Shown here: piece after piece, positions 36,606 to 45,634 of the stretch
Numbering within the stretch: the first letter of the stretch is position 1
How the letters are laid out: each line of letters starts with the position of its first letter
The notes under the pieces: generated by a model
Told to the model about the DNA's origin: nothing
Seen by the model: only the letters and a program-made list of their open reading frames with translations
Databases searched by the model: none
Made by a program: the position numbers and the translations under genes
Assembly (NCBI RefSeq): GCF_947259345.1
Contig: NZ_CAMYLS010000033.1
Span: 124,001 to 188,000 of the forward strand
Source: an uncultured Maricaulis sp.
GTDB lineage: Bacteria > Pseudomonadota > Alphaproteobacteria > Caulobacterales > Maricaulaceae
Length of the DNA: 64,000 nt
Direction: 5' to 3'

Positions 36606-37970
36606 ATGTCTGTCCTGAAATCCGTCGCTACAGCCTGCGTACTTGCTGTGGCCACACATGCGTCCAGCCTGGGTCAGTCACTGATCCGGGACACGGAGAT
36701 CGAGCACATGCTGCGCGATTATGCCGACCCCGTTCTCGATGCCGCCGGCCTGCAACCCGCAGATGTCGATCTTTATATCGTCGCGGACCCGACGCTGAAC
36801 GCCTTTGTCACCGGCGGCCAGAACATTTTCCTGCACACCGGAATCATTCTGGAATCCGAGACACCGAACCAGCTGATTGGCGTCATAGCGCACGAGGCCG
36901 GACATATTTCCGGCGCCCATCTGGCACGCGTCGGAGATGGCATCACGGCCGCACAGGCGCCGATGTTCGTCAGCCTCGGGCTCGGCGTGCTCGCGGCGCT
37001 CGCCGGTGAAGGCGGTGCGGCGGGTGCGCTGCTGGCCTCCTCACAACAGTTCGGCGCGCTCTCCTTCATGACGTATAGCCGCGCCCAGGAAGCCTCGGCC
37101 GACCAGGCCGGACTGCAATTCCTCGAAGCCAGCGGACAATCGGCCGAAGGCCTGGTGCAATTCTTCGAACGCTTTCGCTACCAGGAAGTGATGTCAAATG
37201 CGCGGCGCTACCCATATTTCCGCTCCCATCCCCTGTCTTCGGAACGCATCGCCAATCTGCGCGGCGGCGCTACCGAGTCACCCTATTACGAGACCGAAGA
37301 CAGCGCCGAGGAAATGGCTCGTCTGGCCCGTATCCAGGCCAAGATTTATGGCTTCCTCGCGGAGCCGGAATTTGTCTTCTACCGCTATCCCGAGAGCGAC
37401 CAATCGCTGCCGGCGCGGTATGCGCGAGCTGTCGCCTATTATCATGACGCCCGCCTCGATCGTGCGCTCGAAGAGATTTTAAGCCTGCTCGAGGAAGAAC
37501 CCGAAAACCCCTATTTCCATGAGCTACACGGGCAGATGCTGTTCGAGAGCGGTCATGCTGCCGACGCGATTGCGCCGCACCGGGAAGCCGTTGAACTGGA
37601 ACCCACCGCGCCCCTGCTTCGGGTCAATCTCGCCATCGCGATGATCGCGACCGAGGATGTCGCCTATCAGGAGGAAGCCGCGCAGCACTTGCGGGTCGCG
37701 CTTGATATCGAGCCGGACAATGGCTTTGCCTGGTACCAGCTCTCGATCATCCATGAGCGCAATGGCGATACCGCCCTCGCCCAACTGGCGATTGCGGAAC
37801 AATCCTATGCCGCGGGCAATCGCCCCCGCGCTCACCAGTTTGCTACGCGCGCCCGCGCCGAACTGGAGGTTGGCACACCAGCCTGGGTCCGGGCCACTGA
37901 GATCGAGGCCGTTTCTCTGCCGACCGCATCGGAACTGCGTCAGATTCGCCGCCAGCAACGTCGCAACTGA
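36606..37970 (+). CDS. Exported M48 zinc metalloprotease with TPR repeats (BepA/YfgC-like)
   Basis: This 454-residue protein has a signal peptide (cleavage near SLGQS, ~25), then an M48 peptidase domain with zinc motif HEAGH at 96-100 and the third ligand in the EASADQAG region (about 160-170). The C-terminal half is a series of TPR helices (for example ARAVAYYHDARLDRALEEIL). Periplasmic M48-TPR proteases such as BepA check outer-membrane protein assembly, a likely role here. It starts 110 bp after rne. The FemAB-like gene follows 11 bp downstream, suggesting an operon. Confidence 0.93.
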   Translation: MSVLKSVATACVLAVATHASSLGQSLIRDTEIEHMLRDYADPVLDAAGLQPADVDLYIVADPTLNAFVTGGQNIFLHTGIILESETPNQLIGVIAHEAGHISGAHLARVGDGITAAQAPMFVSLGLGVLAALAGEGGAAGALLASSQQFGALSFMTYSRAQEASADQAGLQFLEASGQSAEGLVQFFERFRYQEVMSNARRYPYFRSHPLSSERIANLRGGATESPYYETEDSAEEMARLARIQAKIYGFLAEPEFVFYRYPESDQSLPARYARAVAYYHDARLDRALEEILSLLEEEPENPYFHELHGQMLFESGHAADAIAPHREAVELEPTAPLLRVNLAIAMIATEDVAYQEEAAQHLRVALDIEPDNGFAWYQLSIIHERNGDTALAQLAIAEQSYAAGNRPRAHQFATRARAELEVGTPAWVRATEIEAVSLPTASELRQIRRQQRRN

Positions 37971-37981
37971 GCGGAGACGGG

Positions 37982-39169
37982 ATGGCGCCTCCACCGGCTG
38001 ATGACGGCGAGACCGGGCCGCCGCCGATCTCCGTTCAGGCGGTTGAAGGCTTCGATCAAGTGTCCCGCGAGGACTGGGACGCACTGGCCAACCCGGCCGA
38101 TGCCGAGTTCGACCCCTTCCTGAGCTGGGACTTTCTGGAGGCGCTTGAGGCGAGCGGCTGTGTCGGTGAGGACGCAGGCTGGCTGCCGCGCCATCTGATC
38201 GCCACCGGGCCGAGCAACAAGCTGGTTGGCGCCCTCCCGCTCTACGCCAAAACTCATTCCATGGGCGAATATGTCTTCGATCATGCCTGGGCCAACGCCT
38301 ATGAGCGCGCCGGCGGGCAATATTACCCCAAGCTACTGACCGCGGTTCCCTTTACGCCGGTCACCGGGCGCCGAATTTTCGCCGAAAGCCCCTCTTTGCG
38401 CCATGCGCTGGCACAAACGGCCTGCGAGCTGACCGAGCGATGGGGGTGTTCCGGCTGGCATGTCAATTTCCCGGACGCCGACACCGCGGCTGCGTTGAAC
38501 GCGGCCGGGCTGCTTGACCGGGTCGACCGACAATTCATCTGGTCCAATCGGGGCTATGGGAATTATGACGCCTTCCTCGCCGATCTCAGCTCGCGCAAGC
38601 GCAAGGCCTTGCGCAAGGAGCGCGCGACCGCGCAGGACGGGATCGAGATCGAGCACCTGTCCGGCGACGCTCTGCGCCCCGAACATTGGGACGTGTTCTA
38701 TGCCTGCTACCAGGAAACCGGCTCGCGCAAATGGGGCTATCCTTATCTCAATCGCGTCTTTTTCGATCTCATCCACCAACGCATGCCCGACCGCATCCTG
38801 CTGGTCATGGCGAAGAAGGAGGGCCGCTATATAGCCGCGGCGCTCAATTTCATCGGCTCGCACGCGCTCTATGGACGCTATTGGGGCAAGCTCGACGATC
38901 ACCCCTATCTGCATTTCGAGCTCTGCTATCACCAAGCCATTGACGCCGCGATTGCACGCGGCCTGGATCGTGTCGAGGCGGGCGCCCAAGGCGACCACAA
39001 ACTGGCCCGCGGCTACCGACCGCAAGAGGTCCGTTCGGCCCACTTCATCGCCGATCCGGGCTTTCGCGACGCGGTCGACCAATATCTTGATCAGGAGCGC
39101 GCCGCGGTACGCACAGAAATCCGCCTGCAGGACGCCGAGAGCCCGTTTCGACGGGATCAGGCATCGTGA
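37982..39169 (+). CDS. FemAB/GNAT-like acyltransferase (DUF482, PF04339 family)
   Basis: This 395-residue cytoplasmic protein has the FemAB-like (peptidogalycan biosynthesis/recognition) fold made of paired GNAT domains. Landmarks include SWDFLEALEASGCV near residue 45, WHVNFPD, FLADLSSRKRKALRKER in the middle and the conserved C-terminal HLFELCYHQAID-like block (LHFELCYHQAIDAAI) with QGDHKLARGYRP. FemAB relatives transfer amino acids or acyl groups to wall or lipid precursors; the exact reaction is unknown for DUF482. It sits 11 bp after the M48 gene, and its stop overlaps (GTGA) the start of the disrupted zinc-ribbon gene. Confidence 0.88.
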   Translation: MAPPPADDGETGPPPISVQAVEGFDQVSREDWDALANPADAEFDPFLSWDFLEALEASGCVGEDAGWLPRHLIATGPSNKLVGALPLYAKTHSMGEYVFDHAWANAYERAGGQYYPKLLTAVPFTPVTGRRIFAESPSLRHALAQTACELTERWGCSGWHVNFPDADTAAALNAAGLLDRVDRQFIWSNRGYGNYDAFLADLSSRKRKALRKERATAQDGIEIEHLSGDALRPEHWDVFYACYQETGSRKWGYPYLNRVFFDLIHQRMPDRILLVMAKKEGRYIAAALNFIGSHALYGRYWGKLDDHPYLHFELCYHQAIDAAIARGLDRVEAGAQGDHKLARGYRPQEVRSAHFIADPGFRDAVDQYLDQERAAVRTEIRLQDAESPFRRDQAS

Positions 39170-39653
39170 GCAAGCGTGACACCTTTCCCCTTGGCGAGCC
39201 GAAGCCTCCGTTCTCGCCTGTACACTCCGCGCAGGCGGGTTTCCGGCGGAGGTCGCCGACTGGCATTTCATCTCCGTCAAGCCCGCGCTCAAGTTCGGCT
39301 ATAACCGGCCGCGGGTTCTCGTTCCGCCGTCGTGCCAGTTGGAGGCCAGAGCCTGGTTGGAAAGCCTTGAGCCGGCGGACACCAGACCGATCTTCCCCTG
39401 CTCCGACTGCGGCGGAGAAACGCGTCGAGTTCGACGCATCGTGTTCACAGCGCTCGTGATCCTGCTGGGTACCTTCCACCCATTTTTCTCCACACGTCGG
39501 CGCTGCTGCACCTGTCGCAAGACGTTCCGAACGGAGCCTCCGGCGCCTTCTGGCGAAGCTGAGCTGGGCTATTCGCCGGTCGCGCCAATCCAGCTTCGCA
39601 GCCGGGTCGCCAGCCTTCAAACCGCCGGGCAAAAGGTCAACGACAGCGCATGA
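39166..39653 (+). pseudogene. Small zinc-ribbon membrane protein gene, apparently broken by a 1-nt deletion
   Basis: GTG 39166 overlaps the FemAB stop and opens a frame with good GC3 (MSKRDTFPLGEPKPPFSPVHS). Coding character moves to the -1 frame around 39230-39245 (near GCGGGTTTCCGG). The second frame continues with ADWHFISVKPALKFGYNRPR, a CSDCGG zinc-knuckle, a hydrophobic segment (IVFTALVILLGTF) and a second CCTCRKTF cysteine group, then stops at 39653. Adding one base gives a single 162-residue protein. No start codon exists in the second frame before TTG 39339. It may be a true pseudogene, a sequencing error or a programmed shift. Family not recognised; the minus-strand frame here looks like a shadow. 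Confidence 0.55.
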
Positions 39654-39731
39654 CAAACCAGCCATCGCTGGACGGAACCGGGCGCGGCACGCTAGGCAGA
39701 TCACTCAGCTCACACAAAGCGGAGTTCAAGC

Positions 39732-40169
39732 ATGAGCCTCGACGGCACCTATGATCCGGACAATATCTTCGCCAGGATTCTCAAGGGGGAATTGCCCTGC
39801 GTGAAAGTGTATGAGGATGAGCATGTCCTGTCCTTCATGGACATTTTTCCGCAAGCGCCCGGACATGTGCTGGTCGTGCCGCGCGAGCCGGCGCGCAATG
39901 CCCTGGAAATGACAGATGGTGCGCTTCAGGCCGCCATTGTTCGGGTGAAACGGATCGCGCAGGCCGTGAAAACCGCTCTCGCCCCGGATGGCATTGTCCT
40001 CACGCAATTCAATGGCGCGCCAGCGGGTCAGACCGTCTTCCACGTCCACTTCCACATCATTCCGCGGACCGAGGGTGAAGCCCTGGGTGCGCATGGTGGC
40101 GGTCAGGCAGACATGGATGACCTCGCGGATCAGGCCGCGCGAATTGCCGCTGCGATCGAGATGCCTTGA
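39732..40169 (+). CDS. HIT-family nucleotide-binding hydrolase
   Basis: This 145-residue protein has the HIT domain across its length: FARILKGELPCVKVYED at the N-terminus, GHVLVVPREPARN in the middle and the histidine triad HVHFHIIPR with catalytic His. HINT-type members hydrolyse AMP-linked amino acids or nucleotides. ATG 39732 has a near ribosome-binding site (GGAG, 10 nt upstream). It may belong to the same transcript as the M48 and FemAB genes, separated by the broken zinc-ribbon gene. Confidence 0.94.
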   Translation: MSLDGTYDPDNIFARILKGELPCVKVYEDEHVLSFMDIFPQAPGHVLVVPREPARNALEMTDGALQAAIVRVKRIAQAVKTALAPDGIVLTQFNGAPAGQTVFHVHFHIIPRTEGEALGAHGGGQADMDDLADQAARIAAAIEMP

Positions 40170-40188
40170 TCAGCTCTGCCGACCGGTA

Positions 40189-40602
40189 TCAGCGCAATCG
40201 CCCTTCGAAGGTCAAATAAACCAGCAGGGCAATGATGGCGCCTTGCAGGGTGAAAGAGAAGAGTGCCCAGGCGTCGGCATCGACCATGTTGGAAAACAGG
40301 TTATTGCCACCCATGATGATCCAGTCAGCCCGGTCCAGCACAAACGACAGAATAAAGGCCGGCAGCGCCCAGCGGCGCCCGCCCAAGGTCAGGGCCAGCG
40401 CTACGCCATTCATGAGCACGTGCGAGAAGAAGAAAACTTCCTGCATCAACGTCAAACTCTGAACGAATGCCGCAGCGAGCAAGGGGTCGGGCCAAAGCCC
40501 CATCCGGGCGGTTATGTCATTGGCCGCCCAGAACAACCCGTACGCGACCTGCACCGATAACAGGCCGATCAGAATATAAAAGGGGGCGTCGCGACGGGGC
40601 AT
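40189..40602 (-). CDS. Small multi-span membrane protein of unknown function
   Basis: This 137-residue protein has about four membrane spans (starting FYILIGLLSVQVAYGLFW and ending LQGAIIALLVYLTF). No recognised domain. I chose ATG 40602 rather than an upstream frame start because the hydrophobic protein begins there; AGGAAG lies close before it. It lies downstream of recQ on the same strand and converges with the HIT gene (19 bp). Confidence 0.7.
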   Translation of the reverse strand: MPRRDAPFYILIGLLSVQVAYGLFWAANDITARMGLWPDPLLAAAFVQSLTLMQEVFFFSHVLMNGVALALTLGGRRWALPAFILSFVLDRADWIIMGGNNLFSNMVDADAWALFSFTLQGAIIALLVYLTFEGRLR

Positions 40603-40669
40603 GATTCTTCCTGAAAGAGCCCGGACATAACTCCATGATTTGCCGTGATTGTCATCCGGCACACAGGTT

Positions 40670-42484
40670 TCAAGAGAGCTGGAGCTGAGATTTGAGCAGG
40701 TCGAGAAAGACCGATCCAAACGTTTCGAGCTTCTTGGGGCCAACGCCATTGACCGCAGCCATCTGCTCCAGGCTCTGCGGCCTGAGGTGCGCCATGTCGA
40801 TCAGCGTCGCATCGGAAAAGACCACATAGGCCGGAACATTGCGCTCCGCCGCCAACTCCCGGCGCAGAGCCTTCAAAGCACTGAGCAGATCCGCATCCAC
40901 CCCATCCGCCTCGGCGGCGATGCTCGCCTTGCTGCGCTTGGGCGTCGCGCTCGCGCGCGCCTTGATCTCACGGATCTCGACGGACTGCTCACCCTTCAGG
41001 ACCACGCGGGCATCCGGGGTCAGCTTGAGAGCCCCGAACCCCTGAATGTCGATTTCCAGCAGGCCTGACGCCACACATTGGCGCACCAGCCCCTGCCAGA
41101 ACGGCTTCGGTCGATCCGCGCCAACGCCCCAGGTGGGAAGGGTCTCATGCCCGCGCGCCCGAATCTTGTCGGTATCGGCGCCGCGCAGAACATCGATGAC
41201 ATGGGCTGCCCCGAACATCTCGCCGGTTCGGGCGATGGCGGAGAAGAGCATTTGCGCTTCGCGCGTGCCGTCGATCAGGGTCGGCGGATCAAGGCAGAGA
41301 TCGCAATTGCCGCACGGCTCGCCGCCGCTTTCACCAAAATAGGCCAATAGGGAAAGGCGGCGGCAGCGCGTCGCCTCGCAATAGGACAGCAGACTGTCCA
41401 GTCGTTTGTGTTCGCGGCGTTTGTGATCGCCATCCTCGCCGTCCTGGTCGATGAATTGCCGGCGCATGCGGGCGTCACCGAGACCATAGAGCATCATCGC
41501 CTCGGCCGGTTTCCCGTCACGTCCGGCACGACCGATTTCCTGATAATAGGCTTCCATGGAGCCGGGCATGTGGAGGTGGAAGACATAGCGAATATCCGGC
41601 TTGTCGATGCCCATGCCAAAAGCGATCGTGGCGACCATCACGACCGCTTCCTCCGCCATGAAGCGTTCTTGGTTTTCCCGCCGTGTCTCGGGCGCCAGTC
41701 CGGCATGATAGGGCAGCGCCTTGAAGCCTCTCTCACGCAACAGGCCCGCGACTTCCTCGGTGGATTTGCGTGACAGGCAATAGACAATTCCGGACACGCC
41801 GCGGCGCGTCTCCAGGAACTCCATCAATTGCGGCTTCCACTTCTCCTTCGCCGCGACGGACAGCGTGAGATTGGGCCGGTCAAAACCGTGAACCACAATT
41901 TCGGCGTCCTCGCCGAAGAGCCTGGCCGCGATATCATCGCGGGTCGCGGCATCTGCTGTCGCGGTAAAGGCGGCCAGACGCGCCCGCGGAAAGCGCGTCT
42001 TGAGAAATGCGAGCTCTTCGTATTCCGGCCGGAAACTGGCCCCCCATTTGGAGATACAATGCGCTTCATCGACGACGAACATGGCTGGCTCGACGCCCTC
42101 CAGCGCCGCCAGCATGCGTCCCGTCATCAAACGCTCCGGCGACAGATACAAAAGCCGGAGCTCGCCAGATTGGACGCGCCGCCAATCCTCGACATTGGCG
42201 TCACGATCCCGGCCGGAATGAATGGCCGCAGCCGCGACACCATTGGCTCTCAACGCGGCGACCTGGTCATCCATGAGCGCTGTCAGCGGCGACACCACGA
42301 TTGTCAGCCCATCCAGCAAAAGCGCCGGAACCTGATAACAGATCGACTTGCCGGCCCCGGTCGGCATAACACACAGGGTCGGCCGTCCAGCGAGAATATA
42401 ATCGACGATATCAGCCTGCCCCGGGCGAAAGCCGGGAAAGCCGAAGGTCGTGCTCAAAATCTCTGCGGGGCTGAGCTTCTGCAT
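40670..42484 (-). CDS. recQ: ATP-dependent DNA helicase RecQ
   Basis: This 604-residue 3'-5' helicase acts in recombination and replication repair. Motifs: the 0/I region (MPTGAGKS), DEAH box (VVDEAHCISKWG), SAT-equivalent (FTATADAATRDD), ARGMD-equivalent (TIAFGMGIDKPDIR) and QEIGRAGRDG. The RecQ-Ct zinc site has Cys residues in ATRCRRLSLL and EPCGNCDLCLDP. An HRDC domain closes the protein (LSALKALRRELAAE, NGVGPKKLE). Full length. It is divergent from the XRE gene (183 bp). Confidence 0.97.
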   Translation of the reverse strand: MQKLSPAEILSTTFGFPGFRPGQADIVDYILAGRPTLCVMPTGAGKSICYQVPALLLDGLTIVVSPLTALMDDQVAALRANGVAAAAIHSGRDRDANVEDWRRVQSGELRLLYLSPERLMTGRMLAALEGVEPAMFVVDEAHCISKWGASFRPEYEELAFLKTRFPRARLAAFTATADAATRDDIAARLFGEDAEIVVHGFDRPNLTLSVAAKEKWKPQLMEFLETRRGVSGIVYCLSRKSTEEVAGLLRERGFKALPYHAGLAPETRRENQERFMAEEAVVMVATIAFGMGIDKPDIRYVFHLHMPGSMEAYYQEIGRAGRDGKPAEAMMLYGLGDARMRRQFIDQDGEDGDHKRREHKRLDSLLSYCEATRCRRLSLLAYFGESGGEPCGNCDLCLDPPTLIDGTREAQMLFSAIARTGEMFGAAHVIDVLRGADTDKIRARGHETLPTWGVGADRPKPFWQGLVRQCVASGLLEIDIQGFGALKLTPDARVVLKGEQSVEIREIKARASATPKRSKASIAAEADGVDADLLSALKALRRELAAERNVPAYVVFSDATLIDMAHLRPQSLEQMAAVNGVGPKKLETFGSVFLDLLKSQLQLS

Positions 42485-42667
42485 GAAGGCGATCCGGGTT
42501 CACAAACCCCTGTTCTGAGCGACTTCGCGGTGAGTATCAATGCGCCGCACACAACGCCCCCGGCAAATCCCTTTCAGTGTCGCCCTCGTGTCGTGGTGTC
42601 GCAGCCTCGCAGTCGCTATTCTTCGAACCCGACAGCTTTGACCCGCAGCAATTCCGAGAACAGGCGC

Positions 42668-43072
42668 ATGAGTTTGAAATCCCTACGGAAGGCCAAAGGT
42701 TGGTCACAGGCCGAGCTGGCCCGGATCAGTGATCTCAGCGAGCGTACTATTCAGCGCATCGAGAGTGGACGCCCGGCCAGCCTCGAGGCCCTGAAGGCCC
42801 TCGCCACGAGCTTCGATCTATCGATCGAAGATTTGCAAGCCCGCCTCAAGACCCCGGCAGCGCCCCCTCCAATGCGGCCAATCCGCAAGGGCGGGTCGCC
42901 GCTTGTCTGGCACGGACTGACAGCACTGGGCCTGATTATGACGGTCTTCGCGCTAGGGCAGCGTTTCGATGCTGACCCGCGACTGGCTGGCGGAACAGCC
43001 ATGCTGGGTCTTGCCAGCTGGCTGCTTCATCTCGCCGTCAGTCTCCATCGCGCCGACCGGGGCTCGCAATAG
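42668..43072 (+). CDS. XRE-family HTH protein with two membrane spans
   Basis: This 134-residue protein starts with an XRE helix-turn-helix (SLRKAKGWSQAELARISDLS and SERTIQRIESGR, about residues 4-45), then a short linker rich in Pro. Two membrane spans follow (about 80-95 and 103-120, the 2TM-domain pattern). A DNA-binding domain tethered directly to the membrane suggests a membrane-coupled regulator. A much longer upstream frame is antisense to recQ; ATG 42668 is the sensible start. It is divergent from recQ. Confidence 0.82.
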   Translation: MSLKSLRKAKGWSQAELARISDLSERTIQRIESGRPASLEALKALATSFDLSIEDLQARLKTPAAPPPMRPIRKGGSPLVWHGLTALGLIMTVFALGQRFDADPRLAGGTAMLGLASWLLHLAVSLHRADRGSQ

Positions 43073-43159
43073 ACAATCCCTGGGCGCCGCATCGCCCTGC
43101 TTCGGTAATCGTCAAAGGGTCCGGCCAGCGCGCAGTTTGGTGCGCGGAGGGCGACTTGA

Positions 43160-43828
43160 TCAGACCGGTTCCGTCGCCCGGTCGGCGAAGGGACGCGCGC
43201 CCTTGACCGCCAAATCATCACGCAAGGCGGCCATATCATCATCGATCACCGCCCGCCAACCGGGGCGCGCCAGCAGGCTTTCGCCCACCCGCAGCAAAGC
43301 CGGTCGGGACGCCAGATCGAGGCCGGCCAGGGGCGCCATCACCAGGAACCAGGCGAGATAGGCATCGGCCGCCGTGACCCATGCCCCGACCAGCCCGTCG
43401 CGGTCCGACATATGCTGCTCGAGTAGGTCGAGCCGCGACCCCGCCCGATCGCGGACAAAAGCCTTGTGGTAACCATCAACATCGCCGCGCAACAAAGGCC
43501 AAAGCAGACCCTTGTGAAGCTCCGTCGCACAGAATGCGGTCCAGCGCAGCAAGGTGAAGAAATCCGGGTCCGATATGACCGGCAGGCCCGGGCCATGAGC
43601 TTGCAGCCAGAGCAGGATCGCCGTGTTCTCGGTCAGCACTTGGCCGTCGAAGCACTCCAGGGTCGCCACAAGTCCGAGCGGGTTTATGGCGAACAGGCTG
43701 CCGCCACCTGCGAGCGACTTGGTGAAAACATCGGCGCGGGCAATCTCCAATGGGATACCGAACTCCGCCGCGGCCAGGCGACAGGCGGTCGAGCAGGCCA
43801 TCGGATAGTGATAGAGGCGATGGGTCAT
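43160..43828 (-). CDS. Glutathione S-transferase family protein
   Basis: This 222-residue GST-like protein has an N-terminal thioredoxin fold starting THRLYHYPMACSTACRLA (catalytic Ser/Cys near 11-13) and the glutathione-contact pair ENTAILLWL. An all-helical C-terminal domain follows. The beta-class pattern resembles enzymes acting on xenobiotic or oxidised thiols. It lies 4 nt after the HD-domain gene, so the two are probably co-transcribed. Substrate unknown; it is not closely similar to the GST at 6366. Confidence 0.88.
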   Translation of the reverse strand: MTHRLYHYPMACSTACRLAAAEFGIPLEIARADVFTKSLAGGGSLFAINPLGLVATLECFDGQVLTENTAILLWLQAHGPGLPVISDPDFFTLLRWTAFCATELHKGLLWPLLRGDVDGYHKAFVRDRAGSRLDLLEQHMSDRDGLVGAWVTAADAYLAWFLVMAPLAGLDLASRPALLRVGESLLARPGWRAVIDDDMAALRDDLAVKGARPFADRATEPV

Positions 43829-43832
43829 CGGG

Positions 43833-44585
43833 CTATTCCGAGAACATGGGGGCTCGAGCGATCAACCCGTCGAAGCCAAAGGTGTTGATCAGGAAATGAA
43901 TGCGACAGCCAGGCCGGGCATCGGCTTCAGCTTGCAAAACCGGCGCGATCTCGCGCTTCATGTGAAGCCGCGGATGCTTGTGGCAAACCGCTTCGATCTG
44001 ATCCGCGTGCAAGACATCGAGCCCGAGTCCCGCAACATCGCCGCCAGATCCGGCCCGCATCAATTCAGCCTCCCGACCGTGGCGTGACTCGATCTCGACG
44101 TTGAGATGCAGCGTGATGGCCTGGGCCATCAGCCGGGCACGCGCACCGGGCCAGTCATGTTTGGCAGCGAGCTCCTCCGCCATGCGGGCACCCGGCAGAG
44201 TGAAGCAGCGCATCGACTGCCCTCGCAGACCGAAACGCTCCGTCAGTCCGAGATCATGAAGCATCATGCCGGTGAACAGGACTTCCTCGTCCAGAGGGCC
44301 GCTGCCGTCGTCGAGCAGCCGAGCCCAGAACCAGGACCGCATGCAATGATTGAACAAAAACGGCTCACTGACCGCCTCGCACAAGGCCATGGCCTCCCGC
44401 GCGATGGCGCTGTCGGGCGGCAGGATGTCATCGACCTCCATATGACGAAAGCGGATATTGTTCCGCAGGCGTTTTCGCTTGGCCGCCCGCGCCCGGACAC
44501 CCTGGCCAATCAGTCTGAGCCGGTCGCCCAGTCCAAGCTTGCCATGCGTGGCTTCCATCCAATCAAGTGTGCCTGTCTTGGCCAT
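43833..44585 (-). CDS. HD-domain protein (metal-dependent phosphohydrolase fold)
   Basis: This 250-residue protein carries the HD motif (MMLHDLGL) preceded by FNHCMRSWFWARLL, which provides the first metal-site His, and followed by ITLHLNVEIESRHG with later His residues. The fold fits the HD family of phosphohydrolases or nucleic acid processing enzymes. Relatives near cyanamide-hydratase-type proteins share the FNHxxRSWxWA block. ATG 44585 is preferred over an upstream frame start (44669) because that extension lies over the divergent AraC-type gene's promoter region. Reaction unknown. Confidence 0.83.
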   Translation of the reverse strand: MAKTGTLDWMEATHGKLGLGDRLRLIGQGVRARAAKRKRLRNNIRFRHMEVDDILPPDSAIAREAMALCEAVSEPFLFNHCMRSWFWARLLDDGSGPLDEEVLFTGMMLHDLGLTERFGLRGQSMRCFTLPGARMAEELAAKHDWPGARARLMAQAITLHLNVEIESRHGREAELMRAGSGGDVAGLGLDVLHADQIEAVCHKHPRLHMKREIAPVLQAEADARPGCRIHFLINTFGFDGLIARAPMFSE

Positions 44586-44668
44586 GTTGCGGCGCTCCTG
44601 TCGCTTCCGAACCAGGATCCCGCAATGCGCGCTTGGCTGAAACGACAATAACCGACTATATTTTGCCA

Positions 44669-45634
44669 ATGTCAGAGCCGCAGACCATCCATTTCGCGAC
44701 TTTTGCCGGCGCCGAGCTGCTGGATGTGGCTGGCCCTGCTGCGGTTTTCACCGCCGCCAACCAGGTCGCCGGAGCCTGCCTCTACAGGGTGGATGTCGTG
44801 GCGCTCTCAGCTGGGCCCGTCAGCCATGATGGTGGTCTGGCCCTCGCGGCCCGACCATTGGACGCCCTGAACGCGGGCCGCGAAGACACGCTGCTGGTCG
44901 TGGGCGGGTATGAGAATGCGCTCCGCTCGGCCCTGAAGAATGCGGAGCTGCTGCGTGCCCTTCGCCAGGCGGCGTCGAACTGCGGACGGATCGGCTCGGT
45001 CTGCAGCGGCACATTTCTCCTCGCCGCCGCAAGCGTCATCACCAATCAACGCGTCGCGACACACTGGCGCGGCTGCGCCGAGCTGGCCGAGCGATTCCCT
45101 GCCCTCACCGTCGACCCGGATGCGCTCTATGTGCGCGACGGACGGTTCTGGACGTCCGCGGGTGTCGCAACCGGGATCGACCTGGCGCTCGCCATGATCC
45201 AGGCTGATCACGGGCGTGCGCTGAAAACCCGGGTCGCCCGCGAACTCGTCGTCTATGCCCACCGGCCGGGCCACCAGTCGCAATTTTCCGACGTGCTCGA
45301 CGCCCAGTCACGCGCCGATGACCGCTATAGCAATCTGATCGACTGGTTGTTGCAGCGCCTCGACCAGCCCGTGAAGATCGCCGATATGGCCGAGTATTGC
45401 GGACAGTCCGAGCGAACCTTTCATCGTCGCTTCAGCGAGACGACGGGGATTCCGCCTTCGCGCTATGTCGAGATATTACGCATGAATTATGGCCGCGACC
45501 TGCTGGAGGCCGGCACCCCGGTCAAACAGGCCGCAGGTCGTTGCGGGTTCCGCTCGGAGGCGGCTTTTCGGACGGCCTTCCGTCAGCATTTTGGTGTTTC
45601 GCCGGGTCAGCATGCCCGGATGCAAGCAACCTAG
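44669..45634 (+). CDS. GlxA/FtrA-type AraC-family regulator with DJ-1/PfpI-like sensor
   Basis: This 321-residue regulator has a DJ-1/PfpI-like N-terminal domain (TIHFATFAGAELLDVAGPAAVF at the start, with Cys in GSVCSGTFLLAAA at the elbow) and a C-terminal AraC domain with two HTHs (AEYCGQSERTFHRRFSETTG and AAGRCGFRSEAAFRTAFRQHF). The architecture is typical of GlxA-like activators. ATG 44669 starts the domain cleanly. It is divergent from the HD gene (83 bp) and its stop overlaps the convergent DUF2306 gene. Inducer not predictable. Confidence 0.9.
   Translation: MSEPQTIHFATFAGAELLDVAGPAAVFTAANQVAGACLYRVDVVALSAGPVSHDGGLALAARPLDALNAGREDTLLVVGGYENALRSALKNAELLRALRQAASNCGRIGSVCSGTFLLAAASVITNQRVATHWRGCAELAERFPALTVDPDALYVRDGRFWTSAGVATGIDLALAMIQADHGRALKTRVARELVVYAHRPGHQSQFSDVLDAQSRADDRYSNLIDWLLQRLDQPVKIADMAEYCGQSERTFHRRFSETTGIPPSRYVEILRMNYGRDLLEAGTPVKQAAGRCGFRSEAAFRTAFRQHFGVSPGQHARMQAT

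Noticed and set aside
43129-43146. CGCGCA-GTTTGG-TGCGCG inverted repeat between the XRE gene and the GST
   Set aside because: Arms are only 6 bp, GC-rich and without a T-run. It is too weak to call a terminator.
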